From JADJOM01 sp964647615 (GTDB taxonomy: Bacteria; Gemmatimonadota; Gemmatimonadetes; Gemmatimonadales; GWC2-71-9): a stretch of 64,000 bases of DNA. A program made the translations under genes and the position numbers. The stretch is from NCBI GenBank assembly GCA_964647615.1, contig CAZYIV010000006.1, forward strand, positions 1-64,000, written 5' to 3'. Under the pieces are notes generated by a model that was not told the origin of the DNA, searched no databases, and saw only the letters and a program-made list of their open reading frames with translations. Below are positions 9,031 to 17,188 of this stretch, piece after piece (within the stretch, counting starts at the first letter, position 1; each line of letters starts with the position of its first letter).

Positions 9031-10383
9031 CTAGTAGTCAAAGACCGGCAGGCCACTCGGGACAGTCGCCGGGATGGCGCTGAGCAGGTTGGAGGACTTC
9101 GGGTCGGTGAGGGCCTTCAGGAAGGCGTGGAGGTCCTGCACTTCGGTCGCACTCAGGCGGATGGGCCGGCGGAGGACGGAGTCGAGCGTCGCGAGGATCG
9201 CAGCCTGTGTCGCCGGGTCGAGGCGCAGGGTCGGCCGGAGGCGGCCATCCACGGTGGACGGATCGAAGAGCGTCAGGCCCAGGGGGATATCGGAGTAGTG
9301 CCGGATCACCGCGTCCAGTGAGCTGAACACCCCGTTGTGCATGAAGGGCGCGGTGAAGTCCACGTTGCGGAGCGGCGGGGTACGGAACCGGAACCGGTCC
9401 GCCGGGTCGCCGGTGACGGCGGCGCGACCCTCGTCCAGGCCGCCGACCAGGCCGGGGCCGACCGGTGGCACCCCGACGTTGTGGAACTCCTGGTCGCTCA
9501 GCATGGGGCCGCTATGGCAGTGGCTGCAACGGGCCCTGCCGAAGAAGAGGCGCGCCCCGCTGGTCGCCTCGGGCGAGAGTGCCGTGCTGTCGCCACCCAG
9601 GTAGCGGTCGAACGGCGAGCCTCCGGTCTGCCAGGTGACACGCACAAAGGCGGCAAGGGCGTTGGTCAGGTGGTGGATGCGCACCTCTCCGGGCGCGAGC
9701 CCCGGGTAGGCGGCGGCCAGCAGGGTGTCGTAGCCCGGGAGGGCCACGACCCGGGCCACGATGCCGGCCCAAATGGCGGCGAGCGCGGTATCCGGCAACA
9801 GCGCGAGCTCGTTGGGCTGGCCCAGGCGGTCCAGGTCGCCGGCATGACCGCGCATCTCCTCCCGTGCCTGGAGCGGGAAGAGTGCCTGGGCCGCGAGGGC
9901 ACCATCCAGACTGTCCGGGGTCCGGGCGCCGAAGGGCGTGACGAGGTGCCCTCCTTCGTCGCTCACCCGCCCGTCGGCGAGCAGGACGTGCCACGAGGGC
10001 CGCCCCCGGTCGAACAGCTCGATCGAGTTGCGCCCGAGGAAGGTGCCGGTCCCGAGCTGGCGGCCCGACCCCGGGCGATGGCCCCCGGTGCCGATCGAGA
10101 GTGGCAGCTGGTCCGAGGTGTGATACGCCGGGTTGTGGCAGGTGGAACAGCCGATGTCCCGGTTGCCGGAAAGCACCTTGTCGAAGAACAGGGCGTGCCC
10201 CAGGCGCACCCGAGCCGGGTCCTGCGGGGGAATCGGTGCGAGCGGAGTCACCTCCGCCTCGGCGATGGCGGCGCGGAGCTCCGCGTCCCCGGGAAGCGGC
10301 GCGGCGGGCGTCCCGTCGGAACACCCGCCGCCCAGGTACGCGCAGAGCAGCGCCAGGCCGGCGCGCGGAACCCTCAGGGGCAT
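9031..10383 (-). CDS. MauG/CcpA-family di-haem cytochrome c peroxidase, lipoprotein
   Basis: An exported di-haem protein of 450 residues. The ATG at 10383 gives a signal sequence with a lipobox-like LGGGC (Cys21). Two haem c sites are present: CSTCH at residues 79-83 and CSHCH at 286-290. Family motifs include LFFDKVLSGNRDIGCSTCH and the C-terminal FMHNGVFSSLDAVIRHY. Such proteins reduce hydrogen peroxide or carry out MauG-like oxidations in the periplasm; here it may be anchored to a membrane by lipidation. It overlaps the upstream lipoprotein gene by 10 bases, so the two are likely co-expressed and may act together. Confidence 0.88.
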   Translation of the reverse strand: MPLRVPRAGLALLCAYLGGGCSDGTPAAPLPGDAELRAAIAEAEVTPLAPIPPQDPARVRLGHALFFDKVLSGNRDIGCSTCHNPAYHTSDQLPLSIGTGGHRPGSGRQLGTGTFLGRNSIELFDRGRPSWHVLLADGRVSDEGGHLVTPFGARTPDSLDGALAAQALFPLQAREEMRGHAGDLDRLGQPNELALLPDTALAAIWAGIVARVVALPGYDTLLAAAYPGLAPGEVRIHHLTNALAAFVRVTWQTGGSPFDRYLGGDSTALSPEATSGARLFFGRARCSHCHSGPMLSDQEFHNVGVPPVGPGLVGGLDEGRAAVTGDPADRFRFRTPPLRNVDFTAPFMHNGVFSSLDAVIRHYSDIPLGLTLFDPSTVDGRLRPTLRLDPATQAAILATLDSVLRRPIRLSATEVQDLHAFLKALTDPKSSNLLSAIPATVPSGLPVFDY

Positions 10384-11609
10384 TCCGAGCCGCTGATGGA
10401 CCCGTCGGGGCCGCCGCTGCCGCTCAGGGTGTAGAACCCGGCCAGAGCGCTGCCGGAGGGAAGGACCGTGACCGGGTCGGGGTAGCCTTCCATGAACGAG
10501 AGGTTGTCGCCTGGCTTCCCGCTGACGGTCCCCTGGAAGGTCGAGGAGGGCGTCCCGCCGGTGAACAGGCCGAACATCGTGCTGTCTGACCGCACCACGA
10601 CCGAGAAGGAACCGGACTGGGTGTTTCCGGCACAGTACAGGACGTTGGTGAAGCCCTTCCGCGACAGCCCGGCGACCCGGCCCGCGACCGAGCCGCCCAT
10701 GGAGTAGTTCCCTTCGAGGGTGCTGTCGGTGCCCGCGACGTCCACGATGATCCGCAGGGTGGTGTCGAAGGCGGCGACCTTGGTGCCGACCCCGGAGATG
10801 ACCGCGGTGAACTGGTGGGCGATTGCCCCGTACTTGTAGCTGCCGCTGCTGCCCAGGCCGGTATTGGAGAGGTTGAAGCTGAGCGAGCCCTTCTCGGTGC
10901 TGTCCCAGCCCCCGATGACGCCATCGATGACCGACAGGATCGGGCTGCTGACGCTGCTTTTGCACCGCGCCCCCGCGACCGACCCCGTATCGCCGGCGGA
11001 CATCGCGTAGCTGCCGCTGAAGCTGATGGCCCCTGTCGTCGCGACGATCGAGGTGCCGGTCAGCGTGTCGAGGGTCACCGGCGCCGTGCCGGTGCCGCCC
11101 CGGAGATAGCCGTGGAACGGATCGGAGAGGACCGAGGTGAACACACCGCGGCGCGAGTTGCCCGTCTCCGCGAAGGCGAACGCCCCACCGATCGGCACCC
11201 CGTTCCTGGTCCCGATGTGCGTACCGCAGTAGGTGACGACCGTGGCCGGCGGCACCTGGCGGTAGCCGGTGAAGAGACCGCCACCATTGGGGCCGGCGTA
11301 GTCGCCGGAGAGTGTCGAGTCATCCACCGACCCGGAGAAGCCGTACCCATCCCCGGTGGCCGCGAAGCTCGTGTTGTTGCTGGTGAGGCTGACATTGCTG
11401 AAGGTGTGCGGCTCCCCGTTGACCAGGAACGTGCCGCTGCCGCTGCTGTCCTCCACCGTGACGGTCACGCTGAAGTTGCCGGCCTCGGTGCCATCTTCGC
11501 CGGCGAAGACGCCGCCGTAGGTGAGCTTGGTCTTGCTGGAGCCGGTGGAATCGCTGCCGCCGCAGGCGGCCAGGGCAATCGCGGCGGACACAATGAGGAG
11601 ACGTCGCAT
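10374..11609 (-). CDS. Lipoprotein of unknown function with two tandem homologous halves
   Basis: The ATG at 11609 gives a lipoprotein signal (MRRLLIVSAAIALAACGGSDSTG; lipobox AAC), so 20 codons of open frame upstream are excluded. The 411-residue product is rich in Gly, Ser and Thr and looks beta-strand-rich. It seems to be an ancient duplication: each half has a long beta region, a YC motif (VTYCGTHIG, then VLYCAGNTQ), a GxFTG/GLFTGG strand, and a closing Cys (VAGARC, then SGSEC). The Cys pairs could form one disulfide per half. I recognise no family. It directly precedes, with overlap, the MauG-type cytochrome, which suggests a periplasmic or surface role linked to that enzyme. Confidence 0.75.
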   Translation of the reverse strand: MRRLLIVSAAIALAACGGSDSTGSSKTKLTYGGVFAGEDGTEAGNFSVTVTVEDSSGSGTFLVNGEPHTFSNVSLTSNNTSFAATGDGYGFSGSVDDSTLSGDYAGPNGGGLFTGYRQVPPATVVTYCGTHIGTRNGVPIGGAFAFAETGNSRRGVFTSVLSDPFHGYLRGGTGTAPVTLDTLTGTSIVATTGAISFSGSYAMSAGDTGSVAGARCKSSVSSPILSVIDGVIGGWDSTEKGSLSFNLSNTGLGSSGSYKYGAIAHQFTAVISGVGTKVAAFDTTLRIIVDVAGTDSTLEGNYSMGGSVAGRVAGLSRKGFTNVLYCAGNTQSGSFSVVVRSDSTMFGLFTGGTPSSTFQGTVSGKPGDNLSFMEGYPDPVTVLPSGSALAGFYTLSGSGGPDGSISGSECP

Positions 11610-11665
11610 CGGGTATCTCGGTCCTAGGGGATGATCCAAGTTAGTGCAACCGTCCCGATCGGCAA

Positions 11666-13270
11666 TCACCCGACCGGCGGCAGGGCCGCCTGGGCCACCG
11701 AGCGGACCTCATTCAGCCGCCCCAACGCCGCCGACTGGGCCGGCGTCAGGGCGGCATCCACGCTCAGTACCGCCAGCGCATCCCCGCCCGCACTGAGCCG
11801 GGCCTGGTGGTACTCGGCGATGTTGATGCCCGCATCGCCCAGCAGGGTGCCCACCCGGCCGATCACGCCCGGGACGTCCCGGTTGCGCAGCACCAGCAGC
11901 TGGCCGGCCGGCTGGACGTTGAGCCGGAACTCATCGATCCCGATCAGGCGCGGGTGGGTGGCGCCGAGCAGCGCACCGGCCACCCGGAGGGTGCCGCCGG
12001 CGTGCGTCACCCGCAGCTCGATCAGGTCCGGCACCTCGTGCGGGCCATCGAGCCGGGTGCGGTCCACCTTGATGCCGCGCTGCCGGGCGAGGTGGAGCGC
12101 GTTCACCACGTTCACCGCCCCCTCCCCCACGGCCTCCGAGAGCACGCCGATCAGCGCGCCAGCGGCAAGCGGGCGCAGCAGGTCATCGCCCTCGCCGCCG
12201 AAGCGCAGCTCGACACCCGTCACCGGCCCCGGCAGCAACGCCGCGGCGATGCGGCCCAGCCGCTCGGCGAGGTCGAGGAGGGGGCGGAGCCGCTGCAGCC
12301 GCTCCCCGCCCACCAGGGCGGCGTTCACGGCGCGGGAGTAGTCACCCTCGAGCAGGGCGGCCCGCACCGCCTCAGCGATCTCCACCGCGACGTTGAGTTG
12401 CGCTTCCTCGGTGGAGGCCCCGAGGTGCGGGGTGAGCACCACGTTCTTGAGCGACCGCAGCGGGTGGTCGGCCGGGAGCGGCTCCTGGTCGAAGACGTCG
12501 AGCGCCGCGCCCCCGATCGCGCCGGACTCGAGCCGCCGGATCAGGGCGGCCTCGTCGAGCACCCCGCCACGCGCGGCGTTGATGATGAAGCAGCCGGGCT
12601 TGAGCTTCGCCAGCTGGGCGTCCCCGAGCATGCCCCGGGTCTTGTCGGTCAGGGGCACGTGGAGCGAAATCACATCCGCCTGGCCGAGCACGGTGTCCAG
12701 GTCCGCCAGCTCGACGCCCAGCTCCCGTGCCGCGTCGGCGCCGAGGAACGGGTCGTAGGCCAGGACCCGCATCCCGAAGGCCCGGGCGCGGCGGCCCACT
12801 TCCCCGCCGACCCGCCCCGCCCCGACCAGCCCGAGCGTCTTCCGGTACAGCTCGGTGCCCCCGAAGCTGGTGCGGTCCCAGGCCCCGGCGCGCATCGAGG
12901 CGTCCGCGGCGGGGACCTTCCGGATCAGGGCCAGCAGCAGGGCACAGGCCAGCTCGGCCGCGGAGATGGTGTTGCCGGCCGGCGCGTTCATGACGGCGAC
13001 GCCCTTCTCGGTGGCCGCCTCGACGTCGATCGTGTCCACGCCGACCCCGGCCCGGCCGATCACGCGCAGGCGTGTGGCGCGGGCGAGCGCGTCGCGGGTG
13101 ATCTTTGTCGCGCTCCGGACCAGGACGGCATCGGCATCGGCGATGGCCGCGGCGAGCGCGTCGCCCTTGAGGCCGGGCTGCTCCACCAGCTCGAAGCGCG
13201 GGTCCGACGCCAGCGGGGCGAGCCCCTCGCGGGCGATCTTGTCCGCCACCAGCACGCGATAGGTGCTCAT
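11666..13270 (-). CDS. serA: D-3-phosphoglycerate dehydrogenase
   Basis: This cytoplasmic enzyme oxidises 3-phosphoglycerate to 3-phosphohydroxypyruvate, the first step of serine synthesis. The 534-residue length marks the long type, with substrate domain, Rossmann domain (GLVGAGRVGGEVGRRA near residue 150), intervening ASB domain and C-terminal ACT domain that usually binds serine for feedback inhibition. Catalytic motifs NAARGGVLDE and LTPHLGASTEEAQ are present. The ATG overlaps the stop of the upstream aminotransferase by ATGA, so the two steps are translationally coupled. Confidence 0.95.
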   Translation of the reverse strand: MSTYRVLVADKIAREGLAPLASDPRFELVEQPGLKGDALAAAIADADAVLVRSATKITRDALARATRLRVIGRAGVGVDTIDVEAATEKGVAVMNAPAGNTISAAELACALLLALIRKVPAADASMRAGAWDRTSFGGTELYRKTLGLVGAGRVGGEVGRRARAFGMRVLAYDPFLGADAARELGVELADLDTVLGQADVISLHVPLTDKTRGMLGDAQLAKLKPGCFIINAARGGVLDEAALIRRLESGAIGGAALDVFDQEPLPADHPLRSLKNVVLTPHLGASTEEAQLNVAVEIAEAVRAALLEGDYSRAVNAALVGGERLQRLRPLLDLAERLGRIAAALLPGPVTGVELRFGGEGDDLLRPLAAGALIGVLSEAVGEGAVNVVNALHLARQRGIKVDRTRLDGPHEVPDLIELRVTHAGGTLRVAGALLGATHPRLIGIDEFRLNVQPAGQLLVLRNRDVPGVIGRVGTLLGDAGINIAEYHQARLSAGGDALAVLSVDAALTPAQSAALGRLNEVRSVAQAALPPVG

Positions 13271-14358
13271 GCGGCCACCAGCTCGGCCAGGACGGCCAAG
13301 AGGGCGTTGAGCTCCTCGACGGTATGATCTCCCATGTGCCCGATCCGGATGGTGGTGTCCTTGAGCGAGCCGTAGCCCGCCGAGATGGTGTAGCCTCGAC
13401 TCTTCATGGCCTCGTTGATGGCGGAGCCGGTCTTTCCAGGTGGCACGGTCAGGCAGGTGACGGTGGGCGAGCGATAGCCCGCCGGCGCCAGCACCCGCAT
13501 CTCGACCCCCCGGGCACGCATCTCGTCGGCCCAGGCCCAGGTCCGCTCCGCCATGGCGGCGTGGCGGGCCCAGCGGGCCTCGATGGTCTCGGCGTCGATG
13601 CGCGCCACCTGCGCGGCCAGCGCGTACATCAGCGAGAGCGCCGGGGTGTTCGGCGTCTGGTTCTTCACGATGTACTTCTCGAACTCGACCAGGTCGAAGT
13701 AGATCCCGCGGTTGGCGGTGGCCCTGGCGCGTTCCAGCGCCCGCGGGTGGGCCACGCCGAACGCAAGGCCCGGCGGCAGCGCCAGCGCCTTCTGCGAGCC
13801 GGTGAGCACGAAGTCGAGGTCCCAGGCATCGGTCTCCACCGGCGCGCCGGCGATGCCGGTGACACTGTCCACCAGCAGCTGGATGTCGCCCGCCTCGTGG
13901 GCGACGGCGGCCAGGTCGCGGATGGGGTTCAGCGCGCCCGTGGAGGTCTCCGAGTGGACCACGGTCACCGCGTCATAGCGGCCGGCCGCGAGCGCGGTGC
14001 GCAGCTGCTCGGGCCGATGGGCCTCGCCGAGGGGCACCTCCAGCGCCGTGGCCTCCACGCCGTTGGCCTGGGCGATTTTGTAGAACCGTTCGGAGAAGGC
14101 ACCGTTCACCAGTGACAGGACCCGCTTCCCCGCGCAATTCCGGATCGCCGCCTCCATGAGGCCGGTGGCCGAGGACGAGGAGATGTAGACCGGGCGCGCG
14201 GTGCGGAAGATCCGCTGCAGTCCCGGCATCAGCTGGGCGATGAGCTGCTCCATTCCCTTGCCCCGATGACCGATCATGGGGCGGGTCTGGGCGGCGAGGA
14301 CGTCGGGGCGGACCTCGGTGGGTCCCGGGAGGAAGAACCGGCCGAACGGGGCGGTCAT
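13267..14358 (-). CDS. Class V aminotransferase, probable phosphoserine aminotransferase of the alternative type
   Basis: A 363-residue PLP enzyme with the alanine-glyoxylate/serine-pyruvate aminotransferase fold. It begins with the family FLPGPTEVRPDVL motif, has DSVTGIAG before the cofactor site and the PLP lysine in LTGSQKALALPPG. Sitting between serA and serB, it very likely makes phosphoserine from phosphohydroxypyruvate, although it is not the usual SerC subfamily. Serine-glyoxylate or alanine-glyoxylate transamination are alternatives. It overlaps serA by 4 bases and is preceded by an 85-base gap with a candidate promoter. Confidence 0.85.
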   Translation of the reverse strand: MTAPFGRFFLPGPTEVRPDVLAAQTRPMIGHRGKGMEQLIAQLMPGLQRIFRTARPVYISSSSATGLMEAAIRNCAGKRVLSLVNGAFSERFYKIAQANGVEATALEVPLGEAHRPEQLRTALAAGRYDAVTVVHSETSTGALNPIRDLAAVAHEAGDIQLLVDSVTGIAGAPVETDAWDLDFVLTGSQKALALPPGLAFGVAHPRALERARATANRGIYFDLVEFEKYIVKNQTPNTPALSLMYALAAQVARIDAETIEARWARHAAMAERTWAWADEMRARGVEMRVLAPAGYRSPTVTCLTVPPGKTGSAINEAMKSRGYTISAGYGSLKDTTIRIGHMGDHTVEELNALLAVLAELVAA

Positions 14359-14419
14359 GGGGTGGGGCTCCAGCGGAACAGCGCGTTGAGGTGGAATTGG
14401 CTGCCTGCGTGCCGGCGGG

Positions 14420-14447
14420 AATATACCGGGGTCGGGGCCGGGGTCAG
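14420..14447 (-). promoter_or_regulatory. Candidate promoter for the aminotransferase-serA pair
   Basis: The minus strand reads CTGACC (14447-14442), a 16-base spacer, then TATATT (14425-14420), about 60 bases before the aminotransferase ATG and overlapping the end of serB. The -10 is good and the -35 partial. Confidence 0.45.
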
Positions 14448-15103
14448 GCGAGCGGATACCGAAGTGCGAGCACGCCGGTCAGGGAAGGCCCGTCCAGCAC
14501 CACGTCCGCCCCGGCGACCACATCCTGGCGCCTGACGACCCCGGCGAACGCGGCGAAGGCATCCACCGCGGGGCGGGCCTCCAGGTCGGTGGCGCCATCC
14601 CCCACAAGCAGGATGGGCCGCGGGAGCCGCGCCAGGTGCGCCTCGACCCAGGTACGCTTGCCGCCGGCGCGCGCCAGCGGCGAGGCGGTGTCGAACCCGG
14701 TGTAGGCGCCGTCCGCGCCGAACTGCAGGTCCACCGCGGCCACGCGATCGGGCGCGATCCCCAGGTGGCGCGACAGGTGGGCCACGGCGGGCAGGAGCCC
14801 GCCGCTCAGGACCTGCAGCACCACCCCACGCGCGGCAAGCGCAGCCACCGTTTCCGCGGCCCCGGGCACCATCCGCGAGATGTACAGCTCCCCGATGCGC
14901 GCGACGTCGGCACGGGTGGGCCGGATGAGGTCGAGCCGGCGGCCGTACACCTCCTCCAGGGGCACCGCGCCCCGCATCGCGAGGTCGGTGAGGTGAGCGA
15001 TCTCGTCCCGGTGCTCGCGGGCGAGCTCCTCGATGCCCTCGATGGCGGAGAGGGTCGAGTCGCAATCGAAGATCACCGTGCGGAAGCCGGACTCGGCGCT
15101 CAT
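14444..15103 (-). CDS. serB: Phosphoserine phosphatase (HAD family)
   Basis: The product (219 residues) would hydrolyse phosphoserine to serine, the last step of the pathway encoded by its two downstream neighbours. HAD motif I is FDCDSTLSAIEG (nucleophile Asp near residue 12, second Asp two on), motif II is VLSGG near 100 and motif III/IV includes LLVGDGATDLEA. The ATG at 15103 is chosen because it overlaps the upstream stop by ATGA and starts directly before motif I; an open frame reaching 15856 is shadow of the MATE gene. No N-terminal ACT domain is present. Confidence 0.92.
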   Translation of the reverse strand: MSAESGFRTVIFDCDSTLSAIEGIEELAREHRDEIAHLTDLAMRGAVPLEEVYGRRLDLIRPTRADVARIGELYISRMVPGAAETVAALAARGVVLQVLSGGLLPAVAHLSRHLGIAPDRVAAVDLQFGADGAYTGFDTASPLARAGGKRTWVEAHLARLPRPILLVGDGATDLEARPAVDAFAAFAGVVRRQDVVAGADVVLDGPSLTGVLALRYPLA

Positions 15104-16488
15104 GCCTGGGTGACCTCGGGGGTGAGCGGCACGTCGCCGTCGAGGTGGATGCGGCGCAGCGGACGGCGCAGCTGGATCCGCAGGCGGAGGAGCAGGAAGA
15201 TCGCGACCGTCACCAGGCCGAGCACCAGCCCCCACCAGAGCCCCACGGGCCCGTGGCCCAGTCCGAAGCCGAGCCAGAGGCTCACCGGAAGTCCGACCAG
15301 CCAGAAGCCGAGCATCCCGGTGATCATTGGGGTGCGGGTGTCCCCGAGGCCGCGCAGGATGCCGATGGAGGTCACCTGGATCCCATCGAAGACCTGGAAC
15401 ACCCCGGCGAGTGGGATCAGCGCCACGGCGACGACCAGCACTTCCGGCGCCGGGGTGTAGAGCCGGGCGAGGAGGCCGGGAAGCAGCAGGAACAGGAGCG
15501 CGGTCAGCCCCATGATTCCGACGGCCACGATGAGGGCGGCGCGTGCCGCCCGCCCCGCCGCCGGCTGGTCCCCCCGCCCCACCGCATGCCCGACAACGAC
15601 CGCCGCTGCCGCGGAGAGACCCAGCGGCACCATGAAGGTGATGGACGCGAGGTTCAGGGCGATCTGGTGCCCCGCGACCTGGGCCGTCCCCATGCTCCCC
15701 ATCAGCAGGCCGACCACGCCGAAGACGCCATACTCGAGCTGGTGCTGGGCCCCGATGGGCGCGCCGATGCGGAGCAGCCGGAGCAGCGGCTTCCGGGCCA
15801 GGGCCTCCCGCCGGAAGTGCCGCACGTGGCGGCCCAGCAGCGGCCACGCGAGCCACAACAGCAGCCCGGCCATGAGCAGCCGGCAGACCGTGGTGGCAAT
15901 CGCGGCGCCCGCAACACCCAGCGGCGGTGCGCCCAGGTGGCCGAAGATGAACACCCAGTTGAGGACCGCGTTGGCGAGGTTGGCCACGACGATTGTCAGG
16001 ACGATCGGGCGCACCCGGTGCAGCGCCTGCAGGCTCTGGCGGAACACGGTGAACAGGAACATCCCGATGTTGCCCGGGATGCAGATCCGGGCGTAGAGTC
16101 CCGCCGCCGGCACCACCTCGGGTGGCTGGTGCAGCGCCGCGAGCACGCCCGGCGCGGGCCAGAGGAGCAGCGAGGCAGGAATGGTCAGGATCAGGGCGAA
16201 GACCATTCCCCGCTGGATGCCGCGGGCGATGCTTTCATCGTCTCCGGCGCCGGCGGCGTGGGCGATCACCGGATCCAGCGCCATCAGGGCCCCGAGGGCG
16301 AAGATGGCGCAGCCGAAGTAGTAGACATTGCCGAGAGCCACGCCGGCGAGCGCGGCGGGCGAAAGGTGGCCCACCATGATGGTGTCCACCACCCCCATGG
16401 CCATGAGGCCGACCTGGACCGTGATCACCGGAAGGGCGAGGGTCAGCAGCGCCCGGAGGTCCGAACCGGTGGTCGAGGAGGCAGCCAT
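15100..16488 (-). CDS. MATE-family multidrug/sodium (or proton) antiporter
   Basis: A 462-residue inner-membrane protein with 12 predicted helices in two repeats, each opening with a MATE-type segment (VGLMAMGVVDTIMVGHLSP in the first half). It should export a small organic compound in exchange for cations; substrate unknown. It overlaps serB by ATGA, so it is the first gene of the serine unit and could export a serine-related or toxic compound, but chance association is possible. Its start lies 27 bases after tRNA-Arg on the same strand, so read-through from the tRNA promoter is likely. Confidence 0.9.
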   Translation of the reverse strand: MAASSTTGSDLRALLTLALPVITVQVGLMAMGVVDTIMVGHLSPAALAGVALGNVYYFGCAIFALGALMALDPVIAHAAGAGDDESIARGIQRGMVFALILTIPASLLLWPAPGVLAALHQPPEVVPAAGLYARICIPGNIGMFLFTVFRQSLQALHRVRPIVLTIVVANLANAVLNWVFIFGHLGAPPLGVAGAAIATTVCRLLMAGLLLWLAWPLLGRHVRHFRREALARKPLLRLLRIGAPIGAQHQLEYGVFGVVGLLMGSMGTAQVAGHQIALNLASITFMVPLGLSAAAAVVVGHAVGRGDQPAAGRAARAALIVAVGIMGLTALLFLLLPGLLARLYTPAPEVLVVAVALIPLAGVFQVFDGIQVTSIGILRGLGDTRTPMITGMLGFWLVGLPVSLWLGFGLGHGPVGLWWGLVLGLVTVAIFLLLRLRIQLRRPLRRIHLDGDVPLTPEVTQA

Positions 16489-16515
16489 GGAGCCTGGAGC
16501 GGGGTCGAGGGGTAG

Positions 16516-16589
16516 TGCGCCCGGGAGGAATCGAACCTCCGACCCACAGCTTAGAAGGCTGTTGCTCTATCCAACTGAGCTACGGGCGC
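16516..16589 (-). tRNA. tRNA-Arg (anticodon TCT)
   Basis: The minus strand folds as a complete cloverleaf of 74 bases: acceptor GCGCCCG/CGGGCGC with discriminator A, D-arm with GCTCAGTTGGATAGAGC, anticodon stem ACAGC/GCTGT around loop CTTCTAA, and T-arm GGAGGTTCGAATCCTCC. CCA is not encoded. It precedes the MATE gene. Confidence 0.97.
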
Positions 16590-16666
16590 AGGCTCCCGCG
16601 GTCCGGGAGGTCCCGAAGTGTAGCGGCCCCGGGGGCGGCGGGGTACTCCGGGGGGCGACACCCGTG

Positions 16667-17188
16667 TCAGGGCGCGAACGCCTGGGGCCGGGGGTCGCGG
16701 GCGTTGAAGTAGAGGGTCCGCTGCCGGTTCTCGGGGAGCCGGAGCAGCTGGAAGAGGTTCTGCTGGTCGGGAAAGACCTCGAACAACAGCGCGTCATAGA
16801 CCGTGAGACGCGTCCCGCCGGCGGGCGCGTCGCCCTCGAGCACGTACCAGGCGACCATCTGGGCCGCCTCGTCCTGCTCGAGTCCGGACTCCGTCACCTC
16901 GAGGTGGAGCCGTCGACCGTCCAGCTCCAGGGTGAAGTGGCGCTCGACATAGACGCCCACCAGCGAGTCCCGGTGGGCGTCCGGCAGGATCTTCAGGGTG
17001 GAATCGCCGGCCAGGCCCTGGAGCCCGCGCTCCAGGTCGTCATGGAAGAAGCGGATGCGGAGGGCGACCGTCGTGCCCTCCAGCACCATGCGGGTGTGGG
17101 AGACATGGGTGTCATGCGGCAGGGCCGGCGGGACGCCCGCAGGCATCCCCCCGGCCAGCAGCACGACGAGCGCGGCCATCCGCCTCAC
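16667..17188 (-). CDS. DUF6702-like secreted protein
   Basis: A 173-residue protein with an N-terminal signal peptide. The mature part starts HDTHVSHTRMVLEG and continues with RIRFFHDDLERGLQG, matching my memory of the DUF6702 family (a His-rich start, then a '[FR]FxDDLE' segment), whose function is unknown. The start overlaps the M1 peptidase stop by ATGA. With the HupE/UreJ-like protein upstream it forms a three-gene set that I recall recurring in Bacteroidota genomes; a search should confirm. The last base lies about 77 bases from tRNA-Arg. Confidence 0.65.
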   Translation of the reverse strand: MRRMAALVVLLAGGMPAGVPPALPHDTHVSHTRMVLEGTTVALRIRFFHDDLERGLQGLAGDSTLKILPDAHRDSLVGVYVERHFTLELDGRRLHLEVTESGLEQDEAAQMVAWYVLEGDAPAGGTRLTVYDALLFEVFPDQQNLFQLLRLPENRQRTLYFNARDPRPQAFAP

